Source of the DNA: PALSA-505 sp036502085
GTDB taxonomy: Bacteria > Actinomycetota > Actinomycetes > Streptosporangiales > Streptosporangiaceae
Length of the DNA: 64,000 nt
Assembly: GCA_036502085.1 (NCBI GenBank)
Contig: DASXZD010000044.1
Location: 7,359 to 71,358 of the forward strand
Direction: 5' to 3'
The first letter of the stretch is position 1. Every line of letters starts with the position of its first letter. The translations under genes were made by a program, and so were the position numbers. Positions 26,137 through 34,719 of this stretch are shown here, one piece after another. The notes below the pieces were generated by a model. That model saw only the letters and a list, made by a program, of their open reading frames with translations. It was not told where the DNA came from and searched no databases.

Positions 26137-26697
26137 TCAGAACGGCACCGCTACGGGGGCTGAGCCCTCTTCCGCCTCGGCGAGCTCGGCTACCGCGTCC
26201 CGTTCGAACAGATCCTCGTGGCTGCCGCCCGGCGTCCCGTTCCCGCCCGCTCCCGCCCCGCCCTGGAGCGTCAAGCCCGGTTCGATGATGTCGTCGGTCG
26301 CGGCCCCCTCGGCGGTCGCATCCTCGGACGGCCGGTTGGTGCGCTGGAAGTGCGAGACGCCGCGGGACAGGTTGTGGCCGATGGCGTCCGCGTCGATCTC
26401 GACGTAGATCCGGCGCAAGCCTTCCTTGTCATCGTTCTCCCGTATCTGCAGCCGCCCGGCCACCACGACGGCCTGGCCCTTGTGCAGCGACGGCGCCACG
26501 TTGTTGGCCAGCTTGCGCCAGCAGTTGACGGTCGCGAATGACGTGTTGCCGTCTCGCCATTCGCCGGTTTCGCGGTCCACGTAGCGCTGCGTCCAGGCGA
26601 CACGCATCGACACGATGGGCGTGTTCCCCTTGATGGTCCGGTAGTTCGGCTCCGAGGCCACGTAACCCGTCAGGGTCACTGTTGCGCCGTTGATCAT
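26137..26697 (-). CDS. ssb: single-stranded DNA-binding protein
   Basis: The 186-residue protein has an N-terminal OB fold (residues 1-110: MINGATVTLTGYVASEPNYR, SFATVNCWRKLANNV, GQAVVVAGRLQIRE). The rest is a flexible Gly/Glu-rich tail ending VAVPF, not the acidic DDDIPF tip. The OB domain is clear. The divergent tip suggests a secondary, SsbB-like paralogue with weakened partner recruitment. AGGAGGATCCG precedes the ATG. It is codirectional with, and downstream of, the HtrA-like gene. Confidence 0.9.
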   Translation of the reverse strand: MINGATVTLTGYVASEPNYRTIKGNTPIVSMRVAWTQRYVDRETGEWRDGNTSFATVNCWRKLANNVAPSLHKGQAVVVAGRLQIRENDDKEGLRRIYVEIDADAIGHNLSRGVSHFQRTNRPSEDATAEGAATDDIIEPGLTLQGGAGAGGNGTPGGSHEDLFERDAVAELAEAEEGSAPVAVPF

Positions 26698-27019
26698 CGG
26701 ATCCTCCTGAGCGATTCCCGCGGCACGGTGCCGTGGGGCTGTCGAGCTAACGGCGGGCGGCGCTGCGCCACCGGCCTGTTACCACGATGGCTCGCGAGAG
26801 GCGGTCCCCGGCGGCTCGGATCGCGCGCTGTGGATTACCGGGCGCGATACCCGGATCTGTGGAGAGCCAATTGCCATACCCAGGTCAACGGCGTCATAAT
26901 GCCCGGTCGGCTCCACGCCGAGCACAGCTGCCGACACCGCAGCCGGCCCGGCCGAGGCGGACAGGGGACTGGGGACAGGGGACTGGGGACTGGGGACTGG
27001 GGACTGGGGACGGCGAGGG
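26698..27019. other. 322-bp gap containing a G4 heptamer repeat
   Basis: Upstream sequence of ssb. Its far end holds the seven-copy GGGG repeat (26964-27009) directly downstream of the HtrA-like stop. The remainder (26698-26960) shows no gene, and the ssb promoter is presumably here. Confidence 0.5.
26964..27009 (+). repeat. seven GGGG runs with 3-nt spacers (7-bp tandem repeat)
   Basis: GGGG occurs at 26964, 26971, 26978, 26985, 26992, 26999 and 27006, each separated by act or aca. This is an ideal potential G-quadruplex on the plus strand (C-rich in the transcript of the flanking minus-strand genes). It starts 11 bp past the HtrA-like stop. Confidence 0.92.
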
Positions 27020-27976
27020 TTACGCTGCGACGAGCTCTGTCGGCTGCGCGATCACGTCGACCAGGGCGCCGTTGCGCATCACCGTGATCGCGAGCGGCCG
27101 GCCGATCGCGTCACCGAACATCAGCCGCTGCAGATCCTGCGACACCGCAACCGGACTGCCCGCAGCGGTCAGCAGGACGTCACCCGCGCGCAGGCCGGCC
27201 CGATCGGCGGGCTCGCCCGCCATGACCTGCGCGACACGCAGCCCGTTCACTCGGCCGGTCCGCTCGCGCAGCCAGGCCGGCAACGGCGCGGGCACGGTCA
27301 CCAGCCCGAGGTACGCCCGCCGCACCCGGCCGTCCTGCATCAGCGACGAGATAATCCGCCGGGTGGTCGAGTTGACCGGCACGGCCAGCCCGAGCCCGAT
27401 CCCGGCCACCGCCGTGTTGATGCCGACCACCCTGGCGTTCGCGTCGGCCAGCGCGCCGCCTGAGTTGCCCGGGTTGAGCGCCGCATCGGTCTGGATCACG
27501 TCCTCGACCAGGCGGGCGACGGCACCCCGGCCGTCCCTGGTCGGCAGCGACCGGCCAAGCGCGCTCACCACGCCGGCCGTCACCGATCCGGCCAGGCCCA
27601 GCGGGTTGCCGACCGCGACCACCAGCTGCCCCACGACCAGCTCGTCGGCCTCGCCCAGCTCGGCTGGCGGCGGCGTGTCGCCCGCCGACCTGAGCACGGC
27701 AAGATCGGAGAGCGGATCGATCCCCACCACACGGAATGGCGCGGTCGCCCCGTCCGCGAACAGCGCCGTCCCACCCTGGGCACGGCCGACCACATGAGCG
27801 TTGGTCAGCAGGAACCCGTCACCCGTATAGACGACGGCCGAGCCGAGGCTCTCCCCCGTTCCGGCCGCTCTGCCGCCCGCCCTCGGCACCCGCAAGCTCG
27901 CCACCCGCGGCGTCAGCTCGGCGGCAACGCCCGCCACCACCTGGGAGTACGCGTCCAGCGGGGAACCAGATGCCAT
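27020..27976 (-). CDS. HtrA/DegP-like serine protease with PDZ domain
   Basis: The 318-residue protein is a trypsin-fold protease with His61 (TNAHVV), Asp91 (DPLSDLAVL) and Ser172 (NPGNSGGAL), followed by one PDZ domain (about 225-310). HtrA proteins degrade misfolded proteins or cleave regulators. Unusually it lacks a transmembrane anchor or signal peptide, so a cytosolic location is likely unless a longer N-terminus exists. The start is ATG 27976. The upstream region holds the dispersed palindromic element, copy 2. Confidence 0.88.
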   Translation of the reverse strand: MASGSPLDAYSQVVAGVAAELTPRVASLRVPRAGGRAAGTGESLGSAVVYTGDGFLLTNAHVVGRAQGGTALFADGATAPFRVVGIDPLSDLAVLRSAGDTPPPAELGEADELVVGQLVVAVGNPLGLAGSVTAGVVSALGRSLPTRDGRGAVARLVEDVIQTDAALNPGNSGGALADANARVVGINTAVAGIGLGLAVPVNSTTRRIISSLMQDGRVRRAYLGLVTVPAPLPAWLRERTGRVNGLRVAQVMAGEPADRAGLRAGDVLLTAAGSPVAVSQDLQRLMFGDAIGRPLAITVMRNGALVDVIAQPTELVAA

Positions 27977-28371
27977 GCCGCCTCCAGCGAATATTGATTA
28001 CAACATTACGTCCGAACGGTGGCGCCTGGCCATCACTTCCTCGCAGCATTACGCCACGGGCGTAAGCCCCTTCCCGCCCCGCCGATCCGCCGCCCCCGCC
28101 CTGCCGCCCCCGCGCCCCCCTCCCCCGAAACTCCATGATCATCGCGACTCTTCACGCGTTCTGCGCCCACATACCGGGACAATCTGGGTCACCAACCAGT
28201 CAGAACGCATGAAAAGGCAAAACGATCATGAAAGGTGCGGACCCTCGGCCGGATCGGAGTCGGCTCTGCATTTCGAAGCGGCCAGGCGATCTGCTCGTGG
28301 AAGCCGGCCAGTTCGCCCATGCGAGTAACTGCCCGGCCGGCCAACCCGGCCGGCTAACCGCGCCGGGCCAG
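27977..28371. other. 395-bp intergenic region with palindromic element copy 2
   Basis: The region lies between the HtrA-like start and the stop of the dynamin-like GTPase, both on the minus strand. It contains the paired arms at 28134-28230. A short C-rich stretch (28070-28130) precedes the element. No gene is supported. Confidence 0.5.
28134..28230. repeat. dispersed palindromic element, copy 2
   Basis: The 30-bp arms at 28134-28163 (starting CATGATCATCGCG) and 28201-28230 (ending GATCATG) are inverted copies at 23 of 30 positions, with a 37-bp centre. The arm matches the one at 3962-3991. The full element is about 97 bp with CATGATC ends, resembling a MITE or palindromic intergenic unit. 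Confidence 0.75.
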
Positions 28372-30066
28372 CTAACCGCGCGCGGTCTTCAGCTCAGCGC
28401 GGAACCTGTCGTATTCCGAAAGCTCCTGCTTGACCGGCAGCAGCACGGTCTCCCGCGCGACCATGCCGATGCGCGACCGCATGACCTCCTCGACCTGGGC
28501 CCGTTCCTTGTCGGCGGACAGCATCACCAGGTTCATGCCGCCGGACGCGGTCAGCCAGCCGAGCAACAGCAGGGCCACGATCACCGCGACCACCCAGGGC
28601 AGCAGGGTCAGCTGGTCGAGCAGCGGCGAGGACACCTGCCGGTCCACACCGAACCCGCCGAAGGCCAGGATCGCGCCCATCCAGGCGACGCCGGCCACCA
28701 TCGTGGCGATCAGCAGCCATTGCCAGGCCCGGACCAGCCGCCACCAGGCGGGCACGCGGATCTCGGCGGGCAGCGACTCGCCGATCGCGGTGCCGAGCGC
28801 GCGCGGGATGGTGTCCGCCCTCGACCGCGCGGCCGAATACACGGTGCGCGACCACGGGACGGGCAGGAGCGCGCCGATCTCCGCACCGAACGCGGTGAGC
28901 GCGTTGTCGATCTCGGCTGGCTGCGCCTCCCGCGGCCCGGCCGCCAGCTCGGCCAGCTGGCCGGCGATGTTCCACGGCGCCATCTTCCTGGCCGGATTGC
29001 GGCCGGGCAGGCGGCTGGCCAGGGCGGCGACCGGCCACCCGATGTAGTCAGCGGCGCGCTGCTCGCGCGCTCCCTGCATCGCGTCGCAGACCGCCGCCGT
29101 GCCGGACGCGCGGGCGAAGGCGTCGGTGAGCGCGACGGCGCTGCCTTCGGGCACCGAGACGGAACGGCTGCCCGCGTAGGCGTCGAACTTGGCCGTCAGC
29201 GCGTCGATGTCGGCCTCGAGGCGCTCGCTGGCCGCCCGGCGCGCGGTCACCGCCTCGATCAGCACCTTGCGCAGCTCCTCGATGCCCGTCCCGGTGGCCG
29301 CGGAGGTCAGCACGATCCTGACGTCGTGCAGGCCCTCCGCGTCGAGCAGCCTGCGCAGGTCGTTCGTGCAGTCCTCGACCTGCTCGGGGTTGAGCAGGTC
29401 GACCTGGTTGAGCAGCACCGCAGTGACCGCCGAATGGCCGGCCAGCCGGGTCAGGTACCGGCTGTGCACGGACGCGTCGGCGTACTTCTGCGGGTCGAGC
29501 ACCCAGATCATCAGGTCGGCCAGCTCGACCATCCTGTCTACCTCGTGCGAGGCGCCAGCCGTGACGGAGTCGTGGTCGGGCAGGTCGAGCAGCAGCAGGC
29601 CGGTGAGGCTCTCCTCCCCCTGGTCCAGCGCGCTCGCCCGCGCGTAGCGGTGCCGCCGCTGGATGCTCAGCCAGTCGAGCAGCGGCCCGGCCCCGGCCAT
29701 CCCCCACACGCACGCGTGCGGCTCGCTGGTCTGCGGCCTGGTCACGCCGACGGGCGAGAAGTCTGCCCCGGCGAGCACGTTGAACAGCGAGGACTTCCCG
29801 CTGCCGGTGCCGCCGGCCAGCGTGACGACGGTGTGCGCGCCGGACAGCCGCAGCCGCTCGCCGGCTCGGCCGAGCAGGTCCACCGCGTCCTCGAGCAGTT
29901 CTTGGCTGATGCCCTCGGGACCGCTGCGCGGCGAGCCGATCTGGACCAGCCGGGCCAGCGCGGTCAGCCGGCCGGGCAAGGTCGGCCCGCGCGGGTCGGT
30001 GAAGAGCTCAGCTCCGGGCTCGGCGGACGGGGGCCCGCTGGACACGGACCCGCCGGACTCGGTCAT
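28372..30066 (-). CDS. dynamin-like GTPase, membrane associated
   Basis: The 564-residue protein has a GTPase domain with a G1 loop AGGTGSGKSS, G3 in LLLDLPDHDS and G4-like NQVD. A helical middle and two hydrophobic segments follow (about 447-470 and 485-515: WLLIATMVAGVAWMGAILAF and WVVAVIVALLLLGWL). It is the second gene of a coupled pair: its ATGA overlaps the stop of the upstream GTPase by 4 bp. Paired bacterial dynamin-like proteins (DynA/DynB-like) remodel membranes at septa; the assignment is by architecture only. Confidence 0.8.
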   Translation of the reverse strand: MTESGGSVSSGPPSAEPGAELFTDPRGPTLPGRLTALARLVQIGSPRSGPEGISQELLEDAVDLLGRAGERLRLSGAHTVVTLAGGTGSGKSSLFNVLAGADFSPVGVTRPQTSEPHACVWGMAGAGPLLDWLSIQRRHRYARASALDQGEESLTGLLLLDLPDHDSVTAGASHEVDRMVELADLMIWVLDPQKYADASVHSRYLTRLAGHSAVTAVLLNQVDLLNPEQVEDCTNDLRRLLDAEGLHDVRIVLTSAATGTGIEELRKVLIEAVTARRAASERLEADIDALTAKFDAYAGSRSVSVPEGSAVALTDAFARASGTAAVCDAMQGAREQRAADYIGWPVAALASRLPGRNPARKMAPWNIAGQLAELAAGPREAQPAEIDNALTAFGAEIGALLPVPWSRTVYSAARSRADTIPRALGTAIGESLPAEIRVPAWWRLVRAWQWLLIATMVAGVAWMGAILAFGGFGVDRQVSSPLLDQLTLLPWVVAVIVALLLLGWLTASGGMNLVMLSADKERAQVEEVMRSRIGMVARETVLLPVKQELSEYDRFRAELKTARG

Positions 30067-32000
30067 CGCACCACCTCGAGCGAGTAGGTGGCCTGGTAAA
30101 GCTGCACGGCAGCGGCCTCGTCGGGAACTCCGCCCGCATCGATGAGCTCGGCGAACCGCAGCATCTCCTCATCGAACAGCAGGCGTACCCGTTCGGTCAG
30201 ATCCTCGCGCGCCTTCGCCTCGATGTCACGCAGCGGCCCCGGCCCGAACAGCGTGCTGAGCAGCCCCTGCGCCGTGCCGCTGCTGCCTTCGGCTGGAGCA
30301 GCGGCGTCCGCGCCGTAGCCAAGCAGCCCGACGATCACCACCAGGGCCAGCGATTCGTGGTCGAACGAGACCATCCGGGCGATGGATCGCTTGGTCACGT
30401 CTTCGGCCTGCACGAGGTGCATCACATGATCTTGCCAGCTACTGATCGCCTGGGCCGCGCGGCGGACCAGATCCGGTGCGGACCGGCCGAGCACGGCGGC
30501 ACCGGGCAGCGACCCGGCCTCCCCGCCATTAGCCCCAGCCTCAGCCCCAGAAGCCGCAGAAGCCGCAGAAGCCCCAGAAGCAGCGAGCGCCCCTGGGTAC
30601 GCCGGGGAAGGCTCATCGTCAAACGGCGACCGGCCCGCGCCCGCGCCCGCCAGCAGGCCATCCTCACCCGAACCGTCGCTGGCCAGCCGGATGGCCCGCG
30701 ACTGGACCTGCGCGGGCAGCTCGGCCAGCAGCGCCGCCCCGGCCGGGTGATCCCGCCAGCGCGCCACGGCTTCTTCCGCGGCCCGGTCGCCGATGGACAC
30801 GATCAGCGATTCCAGGCCGGTCCGCACGGCCGCCTTCAGCGCCTGGGCGCGGCCGGAGATCCGCTGCTTGCGCGGCTTGGCCGTCGCGCCCGACCTGCGC
30901 CGTGACTGCAGCGTCTTCAGCAGGTCGCCGGTGCCGGCGAAGTCCTGCCAGCGGGCCAGCGTCTCGCCGCGCAGCAGCGAGCCGTTCCTGGTCGCCTCGT
31001 CGATCTCGGCCCTGGCGGCGGTGTAGCAGCTCTCCACCGCCTGCCGCAGCTGCACCCGCAGGGTCAGCTGGGTGGCCAGGTGAGCGGCCAGCTCCGGGAC
31101 CTTCGTCCGGAACGTGTCGAGCACGCCGGACATCGTCTGGGTGAGCACCGCGACCCGGCGGTCCTCCCGCTCGGCCGCGTCTCGCAGCCAGTCCTTGACC
31201 GGCTCGTACGCCGCGGGCGGAAGGTAGCCGTCGTTGATCATAGTCTCCGGGATCACGAACCGGTCGGCGCCGCCGAGGCCGTTGGCCTCCAGCATCGCGG
31301 TGAAGTGCGCGGTGAGCTCGGCACGCGACCGCGGCGGCACCCGGGACAGCACGATGCCGAGCGAGGCGTCCCGCTCCCTGGCGTAGCGCAGCAGCTCCCA
31401 CACCGGGGCGTCGGCGTACCGGCTGGCGGTGGTCATGAACAGCCACAAGTCCGACGCGTCGAGGAACTGATGCGCGAACTCGTGATGCGCCTGCACCACC
31501 GAGTCGATGTCCGGCGTGTCGAGCAGCGCCACGCCCTTGGGCAGGCCCTCGCTGCTGGCCAGCACGAGCAGGCCGTCCCGGCCCGGCATGGCCAGCCCCT
31601 GCTGGCGCACCCGGGGCAGCGTGGGCAGGAACACGTTCTCGGCGAACCAGTCCATCTCGTCGGGGTGACAGGCCAGCACCGGGCTGTTGGTCGTCGGCCG
31701 CCGGATGCCGGTCAGGCTGACGTGCTTGCCCACGATGCTGTTGACCAGCGTCGACTTGCCCGCGCCGGTCGAGCCCACCAGGGCCACCAGCAGCGGCGCC
31801 GCGGACTGCCGGATCCGGGGCAGCAGGTAATCGTCGATCTGGGTGAGCAGCTTGCGCCGCTGCGTCCTGGCCTCGGTCACGCCGGGCGCCTCGAGCAGTA
31901 GCGGCGCGTCCACGATCCGGTGCCTGAGCACGAGCAGGGCGGACTCGAGCTGCCGCGCGTCTACCCGCATGTGCGGCTCCACGCCGTGCCCGTCGCTCAC
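30063..32000 (-). CDS. dynamin-like GTPase
   Basis: The 645-residue protein has a P-loop GSTGAGKS (76-83), a switch II DTPDID and a long helical stalk. A low-complexity Ala/Gly/Ser stretch lies at about residues 475-505 before a short hydrophobic patch (SLALVVIVGLLGYG). It is the promoter-proximal member of a GTPase pair, overlapping its partner by 4 bp. The two probably form heteromers on membranes. The GTG start at 32000 is preceded by a GGGAAGG stretch. Confidence 0.8.
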   Translation of the reverse strand: MSDGHGVEPHMRVDARQLESALLVLRHRIVDAPLLLEAPGVTEARTQRRKLLTQIDDYLLPRIRQSAAPLLVALVGSTGAGKSTLVNSIVGKHVSLTGIRRPTTNSPVLACHPDEMDWFAENVFLPTLPRVRQQGLAMPGRDGLLVLASSEGLPKGVALLDTPDIDSVVQAHHEFAHQFLDASDLWLFMTTASRYADAPVWELLRYARERDASLGIVLSRVPPRSRAELTAHFTAMLEANGLGGADRFVIPETMINDGYLPPAAYEPVKDWLRDAAEREDRRVAVLTQTMSGVLDTFRTKVPELAAHLATQLTLRVQLRQAVESCYTAARAEIDEATRNGSLLRGETLARWQDFAGTGDLLKTLQSRRRSGATAKPRKQRISGRAQALKAAVRTGLESLIVSIGDRAAEEAVARWRDHPAGAALLAELPAQVQSRAIRLASDGSGEDGLLAGAGAGRSPFDDEPSPAYPGALAASGASAASAASGAEAGANGGEAGSLPGAAVLGRSAPDLVRRAAQAISSWQDHVMHLVQAEDVTKRSIARMVSFDHESLALVVIVGLLGYGADAAAPAEGSSGTAQGLLSTLFGPGPLRDIEAKAREDLTERVRLLFDEEMLRFAELIDAGGVPDEAAAVQLYQATYSLEVVR

Positions 32001-32039
32001 GTCCCTGGCCTTCCCGCTTCCGTTCGCCGCGCGCTTGCG

Positions 32040-33323
32040 TTACCGCCCGGCCGCGTCCGCCGCGGCGCGGCCGAGTTCCGCTGCCTGCTCACCGATGGTG
32101 ACGACCTCCCCGACGACCACAACGGCCGGCGGCCTGATATCTACCGCCGAAGCCCGGTTTGCGACCGTCTGCAGCGTCGCGCTAATTGTGTGCTGCGTGG
32201 GCAGGGTACCGTCCGCAACCACCGCTACGGGAGTACTGGGTGCACGTCCGTGCCGGATTAGCGTTTCCGCGATGTCCGGGAGGCTTTCGGTAGCCATCAG
32301 GAGCACCACAGTGCCGGATGATCCGGCCAGCGCGGCCCAGTCCACCGTGGATCGCTCGTCGCCCGGCGGCACGTGCGCGGAGACCACGTGAAACTCCTGC
32401 GCCATGCCGCGATGGGTCACCGGCACGCCCGCCGCCGCAGGGACCGCGACGGCGCTGGTGACGCCGGGAACGACGGTCACCGGCACCCCCGCCCGCAGGC
32501 AGGCGAGCATCTCCTCGGCCCCCCGTCCGAAGACGAAGGGATCACCCCCTTTTAGCCGAACGACGAACCGGCCAGCTAGCGCTCGCGAGATGAGGATGTC
32601 GTTGATCCGGTCCTGCGCCATTGCCCGGCCATACGGAATCTTGGCCGCGTCGATGACCTCTACATCCGGCGGCAGCTCGCCGAGCAGTGACTGCGGGGCC
32701 AGCCGGTCGGTAAGCACCACGTCCGCCTCGGCCAGCAACTGCCGGCCGCGCACGGTGATGAGCCCGGGGTCACCGGGTCCGCCGCCGACCAGCGCCACGC
32801 CGCGGCGCCGGTCACGGCCGCGCCGCGCGCCGAGGGTGCCCGAGCGCAGGCCGCCGAGCACCGCGTCCCTGATCCCCGCGCTGCGCCTGGGATCGCCGCT
32901 GAGCACGGCGATCCTGACGTCTTCGGCCTGGCCGGCCGCGGGCGTCCATGCGGCCGACGCGGCGGCCTCATCTGCGCGGACACACCAGCACCGTGCCCGT
33001 TCGGCCTCGTCGGCAATCGCGGTATTGACCAGCCGGTCGTCGGTGCACGCGCAGACCAGCCAGGCGCCCGCACAGTCGCCGGGCGCGTAGCCGCGCTGCT
33101 GCCAGTCGATCCGCCCGGCGGCGGCGAGCCCGGCCAGGGTCGGGCCGGCCGCGGGCGAGATGAGCTCCACCCGCGCGCCGCAGTCGAGCAGCGCGGGGAT
33201 CCGGCGGGCCGCGACGCTCCCGCCGCCGAACACCGCGACCCGCTTGCCGCCGAGCCGCAGCCCCAGCAGGTACGGCTCGCCCGAGTGAGCCGAGTGCCCC
33301 GAGTCGCCCGATTGGTCAGTCAC
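32040..33323 (-). CDS. uroporphyrinogen-III C-methyltransferase fused to precorrin-2 dehydrogenase (CysG-like)
   Basis: The 427-residue protein has an N-terminal NAD-binding domain (VAVFGGGSVAARRIPALL, residues about 28-150) for precorrin-2 oxidation. A C-terminal SAM uroporphyrinogen methyltransferase follows, with VGGGPGDPGLITVRG, VVRLKGGDPFVFGRG and VPGVTSAVAVPAAAGVPVTHRG. It makes precorrin-2 and sirohydrochlorin for siroheme or cobalamin. The precorrin-8X methylmutase just upstream suggests a cobalamin link, although the rest of the cob genes are not in the window. Confidence 0.9.
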   Translation of the reverse strand: MTDQSGDSGHSAHSGEPYLLGLRLGGKRVAVFGGGSVAARRIPALLDCGARVELISPAAGPTLAGLAAAGRIDWQQRGYAPGDCAGAWLVCACTDDRLVNTAIADEAERARCWCVRADEAAASAAWTPAAGQAEDVRIAVLSGDPRRSAGIRDAVLGGLRSGTLGARRGRDRRRGVALVGGGPGDPGLITVRGRQLLAEADVVLTDRLAPQSLLGELPPDVEVIDAAKIPYGRAMAQDRINDILISRALAGRFVVRLKGGDPFVFGRGAEEMLACLRAGVPVTVVPGVTSAVAVPAAAGVPVTHRGMAQEFHVVSAHVPPGDERSTVDWAALAGSSGTVVLLMATESLPDIAETLIRHGRAPSTPVAVVADGTLPTQHTISATLQTVANRASAVDIRPPAVVVVGEVVTIGEQAAELGRAAADAAGR

Positions 33324-33704
33324 CGCGTCAGCTCCCTAGCCCCGGCCAGACCCGATCGCCCGCGACTCCGCTGCCGTCCCCCGCAGCGTTCCCGCGGAAC
33401 GTGCCTGCCGATGAGGCAACGCCGCCGATCCGCGGATCGACACCTTGGGCGGGCGATGCGCAGATCGACCACCCAAGGGGAACCAATCCGCAGATCGACC
33501 CCCACCCCAGGGAGCCAATCCGCGGATCGACCACCCAAGGGAACCAATCCGCGGATCGACCCCCACCCGGGGCGGGCGATGCGCCACCGACTCCCGCAGG
33601 TAGGAGTCGATGGGCCGTTGACCGTCACGCCGCCGAGCCTGAACCCCGCGCCGGAACTGGCCCGGTCGCGGGGGGCGGGCGGTTACAGCGGAGGGGTGGG
33701 GGCG
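33324..33704. other. 381-bp intergenic region with 28-32-bp repeat array
   Basis: The gap between the two tetrapyrrole genes. 33427-33584 is the repeat array. 33585-33704 shows no further structure. Confidence 0.5.
33427..33584. repeat. degenerate 28-32-bp repeat array with GATCGAC core
   Basis: The core gatcgacc recurs at 33435, 33463, 33493, 33525 and 33554, with CACCCAAGGG and AACCAATCCGC between. The first unit starts with a perfect 12-bp palindrome GATCCGCGGATC (33427-33438), and the first and last units share cgggcgatgcgc. There are no unique spacers, so it is not CRISPR. Confidence 0.8.
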
Positions 33705-34358
33705 TCATCGTTCGGGATCCGGGTTGTCCGGTATGACCTCGGGAGGGCCGACCGGGACGGAACCGGCGGAGACGGCGGCGAGCCGCAGCAGCGCGCTGGC
33801 GGCAGCGGCGGCGACCGCGGCGCCGCCCTTGGGGGAGGTGTTGGTCAGCGACGGCAGGCCGCTGGCCCGCAGCGCGGCCTTGACCTCGGCCGCGCCGTCG
33901 AGCCCAACCGGCACGCCGATGACCAGGGCCGGCTCGGTGCCGCGCCGCATGATCTCGGCCAGCGCATCCCGGGCGCAGCCGACGACCCAGACCGCGCCGG
34001 GGCCGACCTCGCTGAACGCGAGCCGCACCGCGGCGGCCGGCCGGCTGATGCCGGTAACCCGGGCGAGCCGGATGGTCAGCGGGTCGTCGCCCTTGCAGAT
34101 GACCGGCCGCTCGGTGATCCCGGTCGCGACCATGGCCGCGTCGGCCACCATCGGCGCGCCGGCCGCCAGCGCGGCCACCCCGGCGGCCAGCGCAGGCTCG
34201 GTGCGGACCAGGTCGGTCGCGTAGTCGAAGTCGGCGGTCGCGCAGATCACCCGTTCGGTGACCGCGCGGCCGATCGGCGGCAGCCGGCTCAGGTCGATGC
34301 GGGAGCGCAGGATCCGGTAGGACTCCCGCTCGCCGGGGTGCACGCCCGGGTCGGCCAC
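33705..34358 (-). CDS. cobH: precorrin-8X methylmutase
   Basis: The 217-residue enzyme migrates a methyl group in the cobalamin corrin ring, giving hydrogenobyrinate. It contains the family motifs SRIDLSRLPPIGRAVTERVI, GAPMVADAAMVATGI, VGCARDALAEI and VPVGLDGAAEVK. I chose GTG 34358 because GGGAGGGGGG lies directly before it; the open frame upstream to 34985 has no homology. It is followed on the same strand, after the repeat array, by the CysG-like gene. Confidence 0.88.
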   Translation of the reverse strand: MADPGVHPGERESYRILRSRIDLSRLPPIGRAVTERVICATADFDYATDLVRTEPALAAGVAALAAGAPMVADAAMVATGITERPVICKGDDPLTIRLARVTGISRPAAAVRLAFSEVGPGAVWVVGCARDALAEIMRRGTEPALVIGVPVGLDGAAEVKAALRASGLPSLTNTSPKGGAAVAAAAASALLRLAAVSAGSVPVGPPEVIPDNPDPER

Positions 34359-34719
34359 GTTCCCCCCTCCCGCCGGCTCCAGCATGGCACAGCCGGTCCG
34401 GCGCGCCGCGTCACCGGTCACGGCCTTCCTGGTTACAGCTTTGCCATTACTTTGCCGATTGCCGACGGATTCGGCGGCGGGCGCATTTCGCCCCGGCCGG
34501 ATCTTGAGGTTCCTTCGCCCGCCGGTTCCGCGGTGCCGGGTACACTGACCGGGCGCATTCAGGGCCGCCCCCCGGGGGGCGCCATGCCCCTCGGTCCTGC
34601 CAGGCCTGTTCAGGCAGCGCCCGGCCGAAGGTGGCAGATCCGGACAAGAGAAGTGAGCAGGCCCAGATAGGAACAGCGGGCCGAATACACGCATAGTCAC
34701 ACACGGAAATGGAGCACGC
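34359..34719. promoter_or_regulatory. divergent region between cobH and the SDR gene
   Basis: 361 bp. It contains a perfect 16-bp palindrome (34566-34581, CGCCCCCCGGGGGGCG) and direct repeats tttgcc near 34440. Promoters of both genes should lie here, but I could not assign boxes. No cobalamin riboswitch was recognised. Confidence 0.4.

Noticed and set aside
28228..30087. 619-residue plus-strand frame across the dynamin-like gene
   Set aside because: Antisense shadow of the GTPase; no homology or proper start.
33427..33584. Possible CRISPR array
   Set aside because: Units are contiguous and degenerate, with no unique spacers and no cas genes.
34566..34581. 16-bp CGCCCCCCGGGGGGCG palindrome as a terminator
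   Set aside because: No loop or U-tract; kept only as a note in the divergent region.
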